A stretch of 64,000 bases of DNA from CAVYXK01 sp963708245 (GTDB taxonomy: Bacteria; Pseudomonadota; Alphaproteobacteria; Acetobacterales; Acetobacteraceae), in assembly GCA_963708245.1 (NCBI GenBank), contig OY970201.1, forward strand, positions 2,356,001-2,420,000. The letters run 5' to 3'. The translations under genes and the position numbers were made by a program. Every line of letters starts with the position of its first letter. Positions within the stretch are counted from its first letter, which is position 1. The notes beneath the pieces were generated by a model. The model saw only the letters and a list, made by a program, of their open reading frames with translations. It was not told the DNA's origin and searched no databases. Below, piece by piece: positions 44,230 to 55,400 of this stretch.

Positions 44230-44718
44230 ATGATCCTGGTCGCGATCGGGGCAAACCTGCCGGGCCCGGCAGGGGAACCACCGCTGGCGGTCTGCCGGGC
44301 CGCGGTCTCGGCGCTCGATGCCTTGCCGCAGCTCCGGCTTCGTGGCCTGTCACGCTGGTACCTCACCGCCCCGATCCCTCCGTCCGACCAGCCCGACTAT
44401 GTGAACGCCGTCGCTCACCTTGAAGGCAGCGCCGATCCGGCCTCGCTGCTCGCCGCCATGCAGAAGATCGAGGGTCGCGCAGGGCGGCTCCGCGGCGAGC
44501 GCAATTCGGCGCGGACACTCGACCTCGACCTGATTGGCATGGATGGGCTGGTTCGCCCCGAGCCGGACCCGGTGCTGCCCCATCCCCGTGCCCACGAGCG
44601 CGGTTTCGTCCTGTGGCCGCTCCGCGACGTGGCGCCGAGATGGGTGCATCCGGGTCTCCACCGGACCGTGGATGCATTGATTGCGGCCCTCCCGCCGCAG
44701 GATGTGCGGGCGCTGTGA
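44230..44718 (+). CDS. folK: 2-amino-4-hydroxy-6-hydroxymethyldihydropteridine diphosphokinase
   Basis: A 162-residue HPPK in folate synthesis, which transfers pyrophosphate from ATP to the pterin alcohol. It starts MILVAIGANLPGPAG, and an ATG 21 bp upstream is possible. The catalytic loops GRLRGERNSARTLDLDLIGM and PHPRAHERGFVLWPL are diagnostic (Asp pair in DLDLIG binds Mg). It is the first of a long plus-strand block with rpoZ and the (p)ppGpp gene. Length is normal. Confidence 0.93.
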   Translation: MILVAIGANLPGPAGEPPLAVCRAAVSALDALPQLRLRGLSRWYLTAPIPPSDQPDYVNAVAHLEGSADPASLLAAMQKIEGRAGRLRGERNSARTLDLDLIGMDGLVRPEPDPVLPHPRAHERGFVLWPLRDVAPRWVHPGLHRTVDALIAALPPQDVRAL

Positions 44719-44799
44719 GTGCCTCTTTTCCTTGCATATCTCCGGTGGCACCCTTAGATCGAAGCATCCCCGACGAACTCAAGGCCGGAGAATGAGCGC

Positions 44800-45204
44800 A
44801 TGGCGCGCGTCACTGTTGAAGACTGTGTCCAGAAGGTCCCCAACCGCTTCGAGCTCGTGCTGTATGCGGCCCAGCGGGCCCGCAATCTAAGCCGCGGCGA
44901 GGAGCTCACGATCGACCGGGATAATGACAAGAACCCGGTCGTCGCCCTGCGCGAGATTGCCGATGAGACGATCGAGCTGCCGAAGCTGGAGCAGGACCTG
45001 ATCCGTTCGCTCTCCCGCGCGCCCGAGCCCGAGCCAGCGGACGAGGAGGTGCTCGACCTCATCCCCACCGACCAGAACATCTTCGGCCTGCAGGACGTCA
45101 CGGCCGAGGAAGAGGCGGCCAACCTGCCCGCCGAGAACGAGGAGATGTCGCCTGAGGATCTCGAGGCGGCGATCGAGGCGGAACTCGGCGGCCGGCGCCG
45201 TTAA
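44800..45204 (+). CDS. rpoZ: RNA polymerase omega subunit
   Basis: A 134-residue omega subunit. MARVTVEDCVQKVPNRFELV is the standard opening, followed by LYAAQRARNLSRGEELTI and NPVVALREIADETI. The rest is an acidic, low-complexity tail (EPEPADEEVL, ENEEMSPEDLEAAIEAEL), longer than the E. coli protein but common in Alphaproteobacteria. It assists beta' folding. It lies just before the (p)ppGpp synthetase, the conserved order. Confidence 0.96.
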   Translation: MARVTVEDCVQKVPNRFELVLYAAQRARNLSRGEELTIDRDNDKNPVVALREIADETIELPKLEQDLIRSLSRAPEPEPADEEVLDLIPTDQNIFGLQDVTAEEEAANLPAENEEMSPEDLEAAIEAELGGRRR

Positions 45205-45225
45205 CGGCGCCTGAGGGAGACTGCT

Positions 45226-47514
<2,289 letters not shown>

Positions 47515-47518
47515 GGGT

Positions 47519-47926
47519 GTGATCCTCGGGCTTGGCTCCGATATCGTCGATATCCGCCGGATCGAGGCGGTGATCGCGCGGCACGGCGAACGGTTCCTTG
47601 AGCGTGTGTTCACGCCGATCGAGCGGGCGAAAGCGGCGCGACGGGCCGAACGGATCCGCGCGGCGACCTTCGCCAAGCGGTTCGCTGCCAAGGAGGCGGC
47701 AGCCAAAGCGCTCGGCACTGGCTTTCGTCAGGGGGTGTTCTTCTCGGACCTGGGGGTGGTGAACCTGCCGTCAGGGCAGCCCACGCTGCGGATGACTGGT
47801 GGCGCGGCAGCGCGGCTGGCGGCGATCACGCCGCTGGGGACAACGGCCTCGATCGCGCTGACAATGACCGACGAGTATCCCTATGCCTATGCGCAAGTGA
47901 TCATTTCGGCGGTCGCGGGTGGCTGA
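47519..47926 (+). CDS. acpS: holo-[acyl-carrier-protein] synthase
   Basis: A 135-residue AcpS, which transfers 4'-phosphopantetheine from CoA to ACP. MILGLGSDIVDIRRIEAVIA carries the metal Asp8, and AKRFAAKEAAAKALGTGF carries the second metal residue Glu. The GTG start at 47519 lies 4 bp after the upstream stop. It forms a trimer. A hairpin follows its stop. Confidence 0.95.
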   Translation: MILGLGSDIVDIRRIEAVIARHGERFLERVFTPIERAKAARRAERIRAATFAKRFAAKEAAAKALGTGFRQGVFFSDLGVVNLPSGQPTLRMTGGAAARLAAITPLGTTASIALTMTDEYPYAYAQVIISAVAGG

Positions 47927-47945
47927 CCGTGAGGGAGCCTAAATT

Positions 47946-47973
47946 CACCTCTTACGTAAAAGCGGAAGAGGTG
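47946..47973 (+). terminator. hairpin downstream of acpS
   Basis: CACCTCTT (47946-47953) pairs with AAGAGGTG (47966-47973) around a 12-nt loop, 19 bp after the acpS stop. There is no U-tract. It resembles an eroded copy of the ACCTCTCC palindromic repeat seen between mreB and mreC, so it may be a repeat rather than a true terminator. Confidence 0.4.
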
Positions 47974-48080
47974 GACCCGCGGCCGGTGGGCCGGCGTAGC
48001 CTCGCCAGACCCGGTTTCCTTGACACCGCCCCGGCCCATGCGCTTGATCCGCCGCATTCAGGATCGGACACAATCCCCGC

Positions 48081-48821
48081 ATGGCTGTGAGCAAGGCGAA
48101 ACGCAAATCGAGCGGTCTGCTCGATAACGTCAAGACGATCGTCTATGCGGGACTGATCGCGGTGGTGATCCGCACCTTCCTCTTCGAGCCGTTCAATATT
48201 CCCTCGGGCAGCATGATTCCGACACTGCTGGTGGGCGACTATCTGTTCGTGGCGAAATTCAGCTACGGGTTTTCGCATTTCTCCTTTCCGTTCTCGCCGG
48301 ATCTGTTTTCCGGGCGAATTTTCGGCAGTTTGCCGCATCGTGGCGACGTGGTGGTATTCCGTTACCCGCCCGATCCATCGGAGGATTACATTAAGCGGGT
48401 GATCGGTCTGCCGGGTGATCATGTTCAGGTGCACGACGGTCAGCTCTACATCAACGGCCAGGAAGCGCCGCGCCAGCCGGCGGGCGACTACGTCACCGAC
48501 GAGGATGGCATCCACATGGTGCTCCGCCGCTATCGGGAGGAACTGCCCGGCGGCGTCAACCACTACATTCTCAAGGCGACTGATCAGGGCGAGATGAACA
48601 ACACCGGCGACTACGTCGTGCCGCCTAACGAGCTGTTCGTGCTCGGGGATAATCGGGACAACAGCGCCGACAGTCGGTTCTGGGGCTTCGTGCCGATGGA
48701 GAACCTGATCGGGAAGGCGGAAGTGATCTTCTTCTCGATCGACGCGCAGGCGCCGTGGTGGGAATTCTGGGAATGGCCGCTGGAGATCCGCTGGGGCCGG
48801 ATCGGCATGGTGGTGCACTGA
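48081..48821 (+). CDS. lepB: signal peptidase I
   Basis: A 246-residue signal peptidase I. One N-terminal transmembrane helix (IVYAGLIAVVIRTFLFE) is followed by NIPSGSMIPTLLVGDYLFVA with the catalytic Ser44. Lys105 in EDYIKRVIGLPGDHV is the general base. The C-terminal box VLGDNRDNSADSRFWGFV is present. It cleaves signal peptides on the periplasmic face. It sits upstream of rnc and era as in most Alphaproteobacteria. Confidence 0.96.
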   Translation: MAVSKAKRKSSGLLDNVKTIVYAGLIAVVIRTFLFEPFNIPSGSMIPTLLVGDYLFVAKFSYGFSHFSFPFSPDLFSGRIFGSLPHRGDVVVFRYPPDPSEDYIKRVIGLPGDHVQVHDGQLYINGQEAPRQPAGDYVTDEDGIHMVLRRYREELPGGVNHYILKATDQGEMNNTGDYVVPPNELFVLGDNRDNSADSRFWGFVPMENLIGKAEVIFFSIDAQAPWWEFWEWPLEIRWGRIGMVVH

Positions 48822-48873
48822 GGGCCGCCGCCAGAGCTCTGCTTTGTTGCGATTGGCAGGCTTGCGGCCGGCC

Positions 48874-49542
48874 ATGATCAGCCCGATCGAGGACATTCTC
48901 GGCCACGCGTTCACCCGGCCGGAGCTGCTGCGCGAGGCACTGACCCACCGCTCGGCGGCGCGTCGTCGGGGACGCGGACCTGCGTCGAACGAGCGGTTGG
49001 AGTTCATGGGCGACCGGGTTCTCGGCCTGCTGATAGCCGAATGGCTGGTGGAGCGATATCCGCGCGAGCAGGAGGGCGAGCTGGGCCGACGGCTCGCACA
49101 TCTGGTCTCACAACCGGTGCTGGCGTGCGTAGCCGAGGCGATCGGGCTCGGGGTCGCGCTGTCGGTGGCACCTGGCGAGGTGAAGGCCGGGGTGCGGCAG
49201 CGCGCCACAGTTCTTGCCGACGCTCTGGAAGCAGCGTTGGGCGCGCTGTTTCTCGATGGCGGGCTGGAACGAGCGCGAGACTTCGTCCGCTGTGCCTGGG
49301 CGGAGGTGATGGACGCGCAGACGTCACCCCCCAAGGATGCCAAGACGGCATTGCAGGAATGGGCGCAGGCGCGCGGTATGGAGTTGCCGGATTACCAGAT
49401 TGCGTCGCGGGCAGGACCGCCGCACGCGCCCGAGTTCACCGTGACGGTCTCCGTCGGAGGACTCCAGGGCACTGGTACCGCTCGAAGCAAGCGGGCCGCG
49501 GAGCAGCTCGCGGCGGAGAACCTGCTGCAGGGTGCGACATGA
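48874..49542 (+). CDS. rnc: ribonuclease III
   Basis: A 222-residue RNase III. The start at 48874 (MISPIEDILGHAFTRPELLR) is preferred over an ATG-less upstream extension. The catalytic signature SNERLEFMGDRVLGLLIAEW and the downstream ADALEAALGALFLDGGLERA carry the metal-binding acids. The double-stranded RNA-binding domain is KTALQEWAQARGMELPDYQI, with GTARSKRAAEQLAAENLL. It processes rRNA precursors. Its stop overlaps the era start by 4 bp (ATGA). Confidence 0.96.
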   Translation: MISPIEDILGHAFTRPELLREALTHRSAARRRGRGPASNERLEFMGDRVLGLLIAEWLVERYPREQEGELGRRLAHLVSQPVLACVAEAIGLGVALSVAPGEVKAGVRQRATVLADALEAALGALFLDGGLERARDFVRCAWAEVMDAQTSPPKDAKTALQEWAQARGMELPDYQIASRAGPPHAPEFTVTVSVGGLQGTGTARSKRAAEQLAAENLLQGAT

Positions 49543-50432
49543 CGACGCGCTGCGGCTTCGTCGCGATCGTCGGCGCGCCGAATGCTGGGAAATCGACGCT
49601 GCTCAACCGTCTGGCCGGCGCCAAGCTCTCGATCGTCAGCCCGAAAGCGCAGACCACGCGGGTTCGCGTGCTGGCGATCGTCATGCGGGGCGAGAGCCAG
49701 ATACTGCTGGTCGATACACCCGGCATTTTTCGCCCGCGGCGCCGGCTGGATCGCGCCATGGTGGCGGCGGCCTGGAGAGGGGCGCGTGACGCCGATCTGG
49801 CGCTGCTGCTGGTCGATGCGAAGACCGGCACCACCGACGAGGTGCGCTCGATCGCCGAGAAGCTCGCCGAGGCGAAGCGACGCTGCTGGCTGGTGCTGAA
49901 CAAGGTGGACCTGGTGCCGCCGCCGCGGCTGCTGCCGCTGACCGCCGCGCTGACCGCGCTGGTGCCGTTCGAAGGGACGTTCATGGTCAGCGCCGCAACT
50001 GGTGACGGATTGGACCAGATGGTCGATGCGCTGGCGGTTGCGATGCCAGAAGGGCCGTATCTCTATCCGCCAGACGACCTGACGGACCTGCCGGATCGGT
50101 TGCTCGCGGCCGAAATCGTCCGTGAGCAGATTTTTCTCCAGACGCATGAGGAGGTGCCCTACGCCGCGACAGTCGAAACCGAGACCTGGCAAGAGCAGCC
50201 GGATGGCGGGCTGCGGATCGATGCCACGATCTATGTCGCCCGGCCGGGCCAGAAGGCGATCCTGATCGGAAGTCAGGGCAGCCGGATCCGTGAAATCGGC
50301 GCGCGGGCCCGTGAGGAGCTGACGACGCTGCTGGAGCGTCCGGTGCATCTTTTTCTGAACGTCAAAGAGCGTCGCGGTTGGGATGAGGAGGGCGCGCGGT
50401 TGCGGGCGATTGGCCTAGACGAAGCAGAATAG
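49539..50432 (+). CDS. era: GTPase Era
   Basis: A 297-residue Era GTPase for 16S rRNA maturation. The G domain has P-loop GAPNAGKSTLLNRLAGAKLS, switch KAQTTRVRVLAI, LVDTPGIF, and LNKVD. The KH domain is ILIGSQGSRIREIGARAREE, followed by LERPVHLFLNVKERRGWDEE. The start at 49539 overlaps the rnc stop; a longer frame running through rnc is a shadow. The rnc-era-recO order is classical, here with one small ORF before recO. Confidence 0.96.
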   Translation: MTTRCGFVAIVGAPNAGKSTLLNRLAGAKLSIVSPKAQTTRVRVLAIVMRGESQILLVDTPGIFRPRRRLDRAMVAAAWRGARDADLALLLVDAKTGTTDEVRSIAEKLAEAKRRCWLVLNKVDLVPPPRLLPLTAALTALVPFEGTFMVSAATGDGLDQMVDALAVAMPEGPYLYPPDDLTDLPDRLLAAEIVREQIFLQTHEEVPYAATVETETWQEQPDGGLRIDATIYVARPGQKAILIGSQGSRIREIGARAREELTTLLERPVHLFLNVKERRGWDEEGARLRAIGLDEAE

Positions 50433-50637
50433 GGGTTCCTTCACATCGCCGGGATACAGGGCAACCGGCCCTGAGGGACAAAACGATGCCGGACACGCTG
50501 TTGAAGCGCCAAGCGGCGCGCCCTACCCTGGGAATCTAGGAGGTGCGATTGGTCGTGCTGGAGCGCATCCCCGAGACCATGGCGAGACGTTCGGGAGGCT
50601 GGAGCGCCGGTTCGATGCAATCGAGTGGCTTTTCGAA

Positions 50638-50850
50638 GTGATTGATCGTCGGTTCGAGGCGATCGACCCACGCTTCGATGCGATCGATCGCCGGTTCGAG
50701 GCGGTGGACGCGCGTTTGGAAGCGATCGAGCGACGGCTCGATTCGATTATTCAGGAGCATCGCGCAGACTTCCGATGGCTGATCGGCGCCATACTGGCTG
50801 GCTTTGGTGGATTGCTAGGCGTTATGGCGCACGGCTTTCACTGGCTATAG
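50638..50850 (+). CDS. small heptad-repeat membrane protein
   Basis: A 70-residue ORF from GTG 50638. The first about 40 residues repeat a seven-residue unit almost exactly (DRRFEAI, DPRFDAI, DRRFEAV, DARLEAI, ERRLDSI), a strong coiled coil. They are followed by DFRWLIGAILAGFGGLLGVM, a transmembrane helix, and a short tail. Upstream in-frame codons (FGRLERRFDAIEWLFE) extend the same repeat, while a TTG at 50549 behind a perfect aggagg opens a different frame (VVLERIPETMARR). The full gene may therefore start at 50549 and have a frameshift near 50580. It resembles small membrane-anchored coiled-coil proteins of unknown role. It lies between era and recO. Confidence 0.65.
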   Translation: MIDRRFEAIDPRFDAIDRRFEAVDARLEAIERRLDSIIQEHRADFRWLIGAILAGFGGLLGVMAHGFHWL

Positions 50851-50953
50851 AATCGGCTTCCGCGAGAAAGTCCCCGCGTCGGTCTTTGCTTAAGCACGCC
50901 ACTCCCGCACCTCTGCAAACGCATGCCAGGCTGACTGACGGGAGCATCCGCTG

Positions 50954-51700
50954 ATGGAATGGGACGCGCCGGCCATCGTGCTCGACGCGCGGCCATACAG
51001 TGAGGGCGACGCAGTTGCCACCGTGATGACCGAGCAGCACGGGCTGCACCGCGGACTCGCCCGCGGCGGTGCCTCGCGGGGGCAGGGCGCTGTTTGGCAG
51101 CCCGGAAACCTTGCGCAGGTGCGCTGGGTCGCCCGTCTTGCCGAGCAGCTCGGCAGCTTCTCCGCCGAGCTGATCCATCCAGCCGCCGCCTTGGCGATGG
51201 CGGATCCGCTGGTGCTCGCGATGCTGAGTTCGGCCTGTGCGGTCGCCGCCGGCGTCTTGCCCGAACATGAGCCGCACCCGCGCGTGTTCGACGGACTGCT
51301 GCAACTGATCGCCACGCTGCCGCAGGGTGCGACGGTGCTAGACGTGCTGATCCGATGGGAAGCCGTGCTGCTTGCCGAGCTCGGTTACGGCCTCGACCTC
51401 GCTGCCTGTGCCGTTACAGGTGAAACCACAGGCCTAGGCTGGGTCTCACCGAAAACCGGGCGGGCAGTGACCGACCAGGCTGCCGGAGTGTGGAAATCCC
51501 GCCTGCTACGGCTGCCGGCGTTCATGGTGTCGGATGCGCCGGGTACGGCCGCCGATTGGCGGGACGGGTTGCGGCTGACCGGCCATTTCCTCGAGCGCGA
51601 CGCATTCGGCCAGCATCACCGGCCTTTGCCCCAGGCCCGCCGGATGCTCTACGACCGTGTGGCCGCCCTGGCCGAATCGGAGACCAGTGATGCCGGATGA
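50954..51700 (+). CDS. recO: DNA repair protein RecO
   Basis: A 248-residue RecO. The N-terminal OB fold starts MEWDAPAIVLDARPYSEGDA and the RecO pattern VVTVMTEQHGLHRGLARGG-like is visible. The helical C-terminal part includes LIRWEAVLLAELGYGLDL followed by CAVTGETTGLGWVSPKTGRA. Only one Cys remains there, so the zinc site of some RecOs is incomplete. It loads RecA with RecR on SSB-coated DNA. It overlaps the parC start by 11 bp. Confidence 0.92.
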   Translation: MEWDAPAIVLDARPYSEGDAVATVMTEQHGLHRGLARGGASRGQGAVWQPGNLAQVRWVARLAEQLGSFSAELIHPAAALAMADPLVLAMLSSACAVAAGVLPEHEPHPRVFDGLLQLIATLPQGATVLDVLIRWEAVLLAELGYGLDLAACAVTGETTGLGWVSPKTGRAVTDQAAGVWKSRLLRLPAFMVSDAPGTAADWRDGLRLTGHFLERDAFGQHHRPLPQARRMLYDRVAALAESETSDAG

Positions 51701-53903
51701 CATCGGCCATATCGAGAACGCACGCCTTACCGACGCATTGTCGGAGCGCTATCTCGCCTATGCGCTCTCCACCATCATGTCGCGCTCGTTGCCTGACGTG
51801 CGCGATGGACTCAAGCCGGTGCACCGTCGCCTGGTGTATGCGATGCACCTGCTGCGGCTCGATCCCGCCGCCGGTTTCAAGAAATGCGCCCGTGTCGTCG
51901 GCGATGTGATCGGCAAGTTCCATCCGCACGGCGACGTTGCCGTGTACGATGCGCTTGTGCGACTGGCGCAGGATTTCGCCGCCCGCTATCCGCTGGTCGA
52001 AGGCCAGGGCAATTTCGGCAACATCGACGGCGATAACCCTGCGGCGATGCGCTACACCGAGGCACGGCTGACGGCGGTCGCGCAGGCGCTGCTCACCGGG
52101 ATCGACGAGGATGCGGTCGATTTCCGGCCCACGTATGACGGTGAGGAACACGAGCCGGTCGTGCTGCCCGGCGCCTTCCCCAACCTGCTGGCGAACGGCG
52201 CCGCCGGCATCGCGGTGGGCATGGCGACGTCTATCCCGCCGCATAACGCAGGCGAAATCTGTGCGGCGGCGATCCACCTGATCCGCCATCCGAAGACGAG
52301 CACCACCGATCTGCTGCGTCACATGCCGGGGCCGGACTTCCCGACTGGTGGGATCCTGGTCGAGGACGCGGCTTCGATCCTCGCCGCTTATGAGAGCGGG
52401 CGCGGGGGGTTCCGCCTGCGCGCCAAATGGACAGTGGAGAAGGGCAAGTACGGCGCCTGGCAGATCGTAGTGACGGAAATCCCGTTCCAGGTGCAGAAGG
52501 GGCGGCTTGTCGAGCAGATCGCGGCGTTGATTGAGGAACGCAAACTGCCGTTGCTTGGCGATGTGCACGACGAGAGCACCGAACAGGTGCGGCTGGTGCT
52601 GGAACCGAAAACGCGCGGGGTGGAACCCGAAGTGCTGATGGAGACGCTGTTCCGCGCTACCGCACTGGAGAGCCGCTTTCCGCTGAACATGAACGTGCTC
52701 GATGCAATCCGCACACCGCGCGTGATGAGCCTCGGTGAGGTGTTGCGCGCCTGGCTCGATCATCGCCATGAGGTGTTGCTGAGGCGCTCCCGGCACCAAC
52801 TCGCGGCGATCGAGCGGCGGCTGGAAGTGCTGGACGGGTATCTTCTCGTCTATCTCAACCTTGACGAGGTGATCCGCATCATCCGCGAGGAAGAACAGCC
52901 CAAGCCGCGGCTGATGCAACGGTTCAAGCTTAGCGATGTGCAGGCCGAGGCGATCCTCAATATGCGCTTACGCAGTCTGCGCAAGCTGGAAGAGATCGAG
53001 CTGCGCAACGAGCACAAGTCGCTGTCCCGCGAGCGCAAGGGAATCCAGGCACTCCTCAAGGATGAGGCGCTTCGGTGGGATCGCATCGCCGGCGAGCTCG
53101 AGGAGATCCGGGCGAAATTCGGCAGCGGTTCTCTCGGCGCCCGCCGTACCGAGCTTGGCACCGCGCCGGTCGCTGTTGACATATCGACAGATGCCCTGGT
53201 GGAGCGCGAGGCGATCACCGTGATCCTGTCGGACAAGGGCTGGATCCGGGCGGTGAAGGGCGGTGTCGCCGATCCCGCCGAGCTACGCTTCAAGGAGGGC
53301 GATCGGCTCAAGCTACTGCTGCCATGCCAAACGACAGACCGGCTGTGCCTGTTCGGCACCAACGGTCGCGCCTACACGCTGAAGGCTGCGGACCTGCCGC
53401 GCGGGCGCGGCGACGGCCAGCCGGTGCGTCTGCTGGTTGATCTCGCGAACCAGGACGATGTCGCGGCACTGTTCGTGCCGGCAGAGGGCGACCGCTATCT
53501 CGTTGCGTCCACGTCCGGCCGTGGATTCGTTGTCGCCGCTGCCGATCTGCTTGCCGAGAAGCGCACTGGTAAGCAGGTGCTGAATCTGCGCCCCGGCGAG
53601 GAGGCGTCGCTCTGCGTGCGCGCCGAGGGGGATCATGTCGCGGTGATCGGCACCTCGCGCAAGCTGCTGATCTTTCCTCTGGAGCAGGTGCCCGAGATGG
53701 CCCGCGGGGGTGGGGTGATCCTGCAACGTTATCGCGACGGCGGCCTTGCCGATGCGAAGGTTTTCCAGCTCGCCGACGGGCTGAGCTGGAAATGGGGTGA
53801 TCGCGTGCGCACGGAGATGAATCTGCGCGACTGGCTCGGCGAGCGCGGTCAGGCCGGCCGCATGCCACCTTCCGGCTTCCCTCGCTCTGGTCGTTTCGAG
53901 TGA
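51690..53903 (+). CDS. parC: DNA topoisomerase IV subunit A
   Basis: A 737-residue ParC. The breakage-reunion domain has SRSLPDVRDGLKPVHRRLVY, the QRDR-like region KFHPHGDVAVYDALVRLAQD, and catalytic Tyr122 in AAMRYTEARLTAVAQ. The C-terminal beta-pinwheel is short, with repeats such as KGWIRAVKG and GRAYTLKAADLPRGRG. This and the lack of a GyrA box favour ParC over GyrA. It decatenates daughter chromosomes with ParE, which is not in the window. It closes the block and overlaps recO. Confidence 0.94.
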   Translation: MPDDIGHIENARLTDALSERYLAYALSTIMSRSLPDVRDGLKPVHRRLVYAMHLLRLDPAAGFKKCARVVGDVIGKFHPHGDVAVYDALVRLAQDFAARYPLVEGQGNFGNIDGDNPAAMRYTEARLTAVAQALLTGIDEDAVDFRPTYDGEEHEPVVLPGAFPNLLANGAAGIAVGMATSIPPHNAGEICAAAIHLIRHPKTSTTDLLRHMPGPDFPTGGILVEDAASILAAYESGRGGFRLRAKWTVEKGKYGAWQIVVTEIPFQVQKGRLVEQIAALIEERKLPLLGDVHDESTEQVRLVLEPKTRGVEPEVLMETLFRATALESRFPLNMNVLDAIRTPRVMSLGEVLRAWLDHRHEVLLRRSRHQLAAIERRLEVLDGYLLVYLNLDEVIRIIREEEQPKPRLMQRFKLSDVQAEAILNMRLRSLRKLEEIELRNEHKSLSRERKGIQALLKDEALRWDRIAGELEEIRAKFGSGSLGARRTELGTAPVAVDISTDALVEREAITVILSDKGWIRAVKGGVADPAELRFKEGDRLKLLLPCQTTDRLCLFGTNGRAYTLKAADLPRGRGDGQPVRLLVDLANQDDVAALFVPAEGDRYLVASTSGRGFVVAAADLLAEKRTGKQVLNLRPGEEASLCVRAEGDHVAVIGTSRKLLIFPLEQVPEMARGGGVILQRYRDGGLADAKVFQLADGLSWKWGDRVRTEMNLRDWLGERGQAGRMPPSGFPRSGRFE

Positions 53904-53928
53904 TACCGGATAGAGAGAGGTTCTGCGC

Positions 53929-53986
53929 CCTCTGCGTCTCTGCGGTTGATCTTGTAGAAGAAAGATTCATCGCAGAGACGCGGAGG
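53929..53986. repeat. palindromic repeat downstream of parC
   Basis: CCTCTGCGTCTCTGCG (53929-53944) and CGCAGAGACGCGGAGG (53971-53986) pair at 15 of 16 positions around a 26-nt loop, starting 26 bp after the parC stop. The unit resembles the 'cagagacgcagagg' dispersed repeats found in many genomes. A half copy is visible near 21903. It may also act as a terminator. Confidence 0.55.
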
Positions 53987-54107
53987 ACCCAGAGGCAAGC
54001 GCGTCATCCACTGGTGGCTTGACGCCCGCCCGGTCCTATTCAGAATGAAAGCGAGCGGCCGTGGCGGCTTGCCTGGCAGCACAAGAGATCAAAAGGGAGA
54101 GACTTCC

Positions 54108-55340
54108 ATGGAGCTTTCACGCCGCGGCCTGCTGGGCAGTGCAGCCGTGCTTTCGACAGTGCCGGTTCTGCGCAGCCGGGCCCAGGCCACGCCGAAGATC
54201 CGGCTCGGGGTTCTGACCGACCTGTCAGGAACGTATCGCGACAACACCGGCCCGAATTCGGTGGCATGCGCGCGGCAAGCGGTGGAGGAGTTCAACCCCG
54301 CCGGGCATGGCTTCACGGTCGATCTCATCTCCGCGGACCATCAGAACAAACCGGACATTGCCTCTACCATTGCCCGGCAATGGTTCGATCAGGGCGTCGA
54401 TGCGGTGATCGACGTGCCGACCTCCTCGGTGGCGCTGGCAGTGGCGCAGGTCGCCAAGGAGAAAGACAAGATCATGCTGAATGGGTCGGCCACGACGACC
54501 GATCTGACCGACAAGCAGTGCAGCCCGAACACCATCGTCTGGAGCTTCGACACTTATATGATGGCGGTCTCGCAGGGCGGGACCATGGTGAAGCAGGGCG
54601 GCAAGAGCTGGTTCTTCATCACCGCGGACTATGTATTCGGCCACAGTCTCGAGGAGCAGACGGCGGCGCTGGTCGAGAAACAGGGTGGCAAGGTGGTCGG
54701 CCGCGTGCGCTATCCATTCCCGGACACCACCGACTTCTCGTCCTATCTGCAGCAGGCACAGGCGAGCGGAGCTCAGGTTCTCGGGCTGGCCAATGCGGGC
54801 CTCGACACTGTTAACAGCATCAAGCAAGCGCATGAATTCGGTCTCAATCAGACCATGAAGATCGCGCCGCTGCTCATCTTCATCACCGACGTGCACTCGC
54901 TCGGGCCGGATATGGCGCAAGGGTTGAACTGCACGACTTCATTTTATTGGAACTACAACGACCGCACTCGCGCGTTCGCCAAACGCGTGCTGCCCAAGCT
55001 CTCGAACGGCGCTTATCCAAACATGGCGCATGCGAGCTCGTACGGCATCACCTCGCATTACCTGAAGGCGGTGGCGGCCATGGGTGCCGCGAATGCTACA
55101 AAGAGCGGGCGCGAAACGGTCGCACGGATGAAGGGCATGCCGACCGACGACGATGCTTTCGGTCCGGGCCGCATCCGCTCGGATGGCCGCGGCGAGTTCC
55201 CGGCTTATCTGTGGCGCGTGAAGACACCCGCAGAGACCAAGATGCCGTGGGACGTATTTGACTTGGTCACGGTTACCCCCGCTGCCGACGTACTGCACCC
55301 GCTGAACACGAAGTGCGAGTTCCCGGTCACCACGGCGTAG
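54108..55340 (+). CDS. ABC transporter substrate-binding protein (branched-chain amino-acid type), Tat-exported
   Basis: A 410-residue type 1 periplasmic binding protein (Peripla_BP_6/LivJ-like). The start at 54108 gives a Tat-type signal, SRRGLLGSAAVLSTVPVLRS, ending before ATPKIRLGVLTDLSGTYRD. The two lobes carry DLISADHQNKPDIASTIARQ, DAVIDVPTSSVALAVAQVAK and WFFITADYVFGHSLEEQTAA. No permease or ATPase genes lie beside it, so its transporter must be encoded elsewhere. Such proteins bind amino acids, amides or aromatic acids; the ligand is unknown. A terminator follows. Confidence 0.9.
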   Translation: MELSRRGLLGSAAVLSTVPVLRSRAQATPKIRLGVLTDLSGTYRDNTGPNSVACARQAVEEFNPAGHGFTVDLISADHQNKPDIASTIARQWFDQGVDAVIDVPTSSVALAVAQVAKEKDKIMLNGSATTTDLTDKQCSPNTIVWSFDTYMMAVSQGGTMVKQGGKSWFFITADYVFGHSLEEQTAALVEKQGGKVVGRVRYPFPDTTDFSSYLQQAQASGAQVLGLANAGLDTVNSIKQAHEFGLNQTMKIAPLLIFITDVHSLGPDMAQGLNCTTSFYWNYNDRTRAFAKRVLPKLSNGAYPNMAHASSYGITSHYLKAVAAMGAANATKSGRETVARMKGMPTDDDAFGPGRIRSDGRGEFPAYLWRVKTPAETKMPWDVFDLVTVTPAADVLHPLNTKCEFPVTTA

Positions 55341-55363
55341 GGGGATCGATCCTGTAGGCAGAG

Positions 55364-55385
55364 GCCGGGAGCTATGGCTCCCGGC
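55364..55385 (+). terminator. rho-independent-type terminator
   Basis: A perfect 9-bp stem GCCGGGAGC / GCTCCCGGC with a TATG loop, followed on the plus strand by ATTTCGTGT. It lies between the binding-protein gene and the convergent cold-shock gene and may serve both. Confidence 0.75.
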
Positions 55386-55400
55386 ATTTCGTGTCTGTCG

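Noticed and set aside
48020..48080. TTGACA box as a lepB promoter
   Set aside because: No convincing -10 box at the right distance, so no promoter is called.
47952..49343. 463-codon minus-strand frame opposite lepB/rnc
   Set aside because: Antisense shadow with no recognisable domain and no ribosome-binding site.
49041..49538. Upstream in-frame extension of era through rnc
   Set aside because: The family start is the ATG at 49539 that overlaps the rnc stop; the extension is low-complexity Gly/Arg-rich.
50457..50473. CAGGGC/GCCCTG hairpin after era as terminator
   Set aside because: Only a 6-bp stem without a U-tract; too weak to call.
51522..52919. 465-codon minus-strand frame opposite recO/parC
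   Set aside because: Antisense shadow of two well-conserved genes; composition is His/Arg/Gln-rich as expected for a frame-complement of GC-rich DNA.
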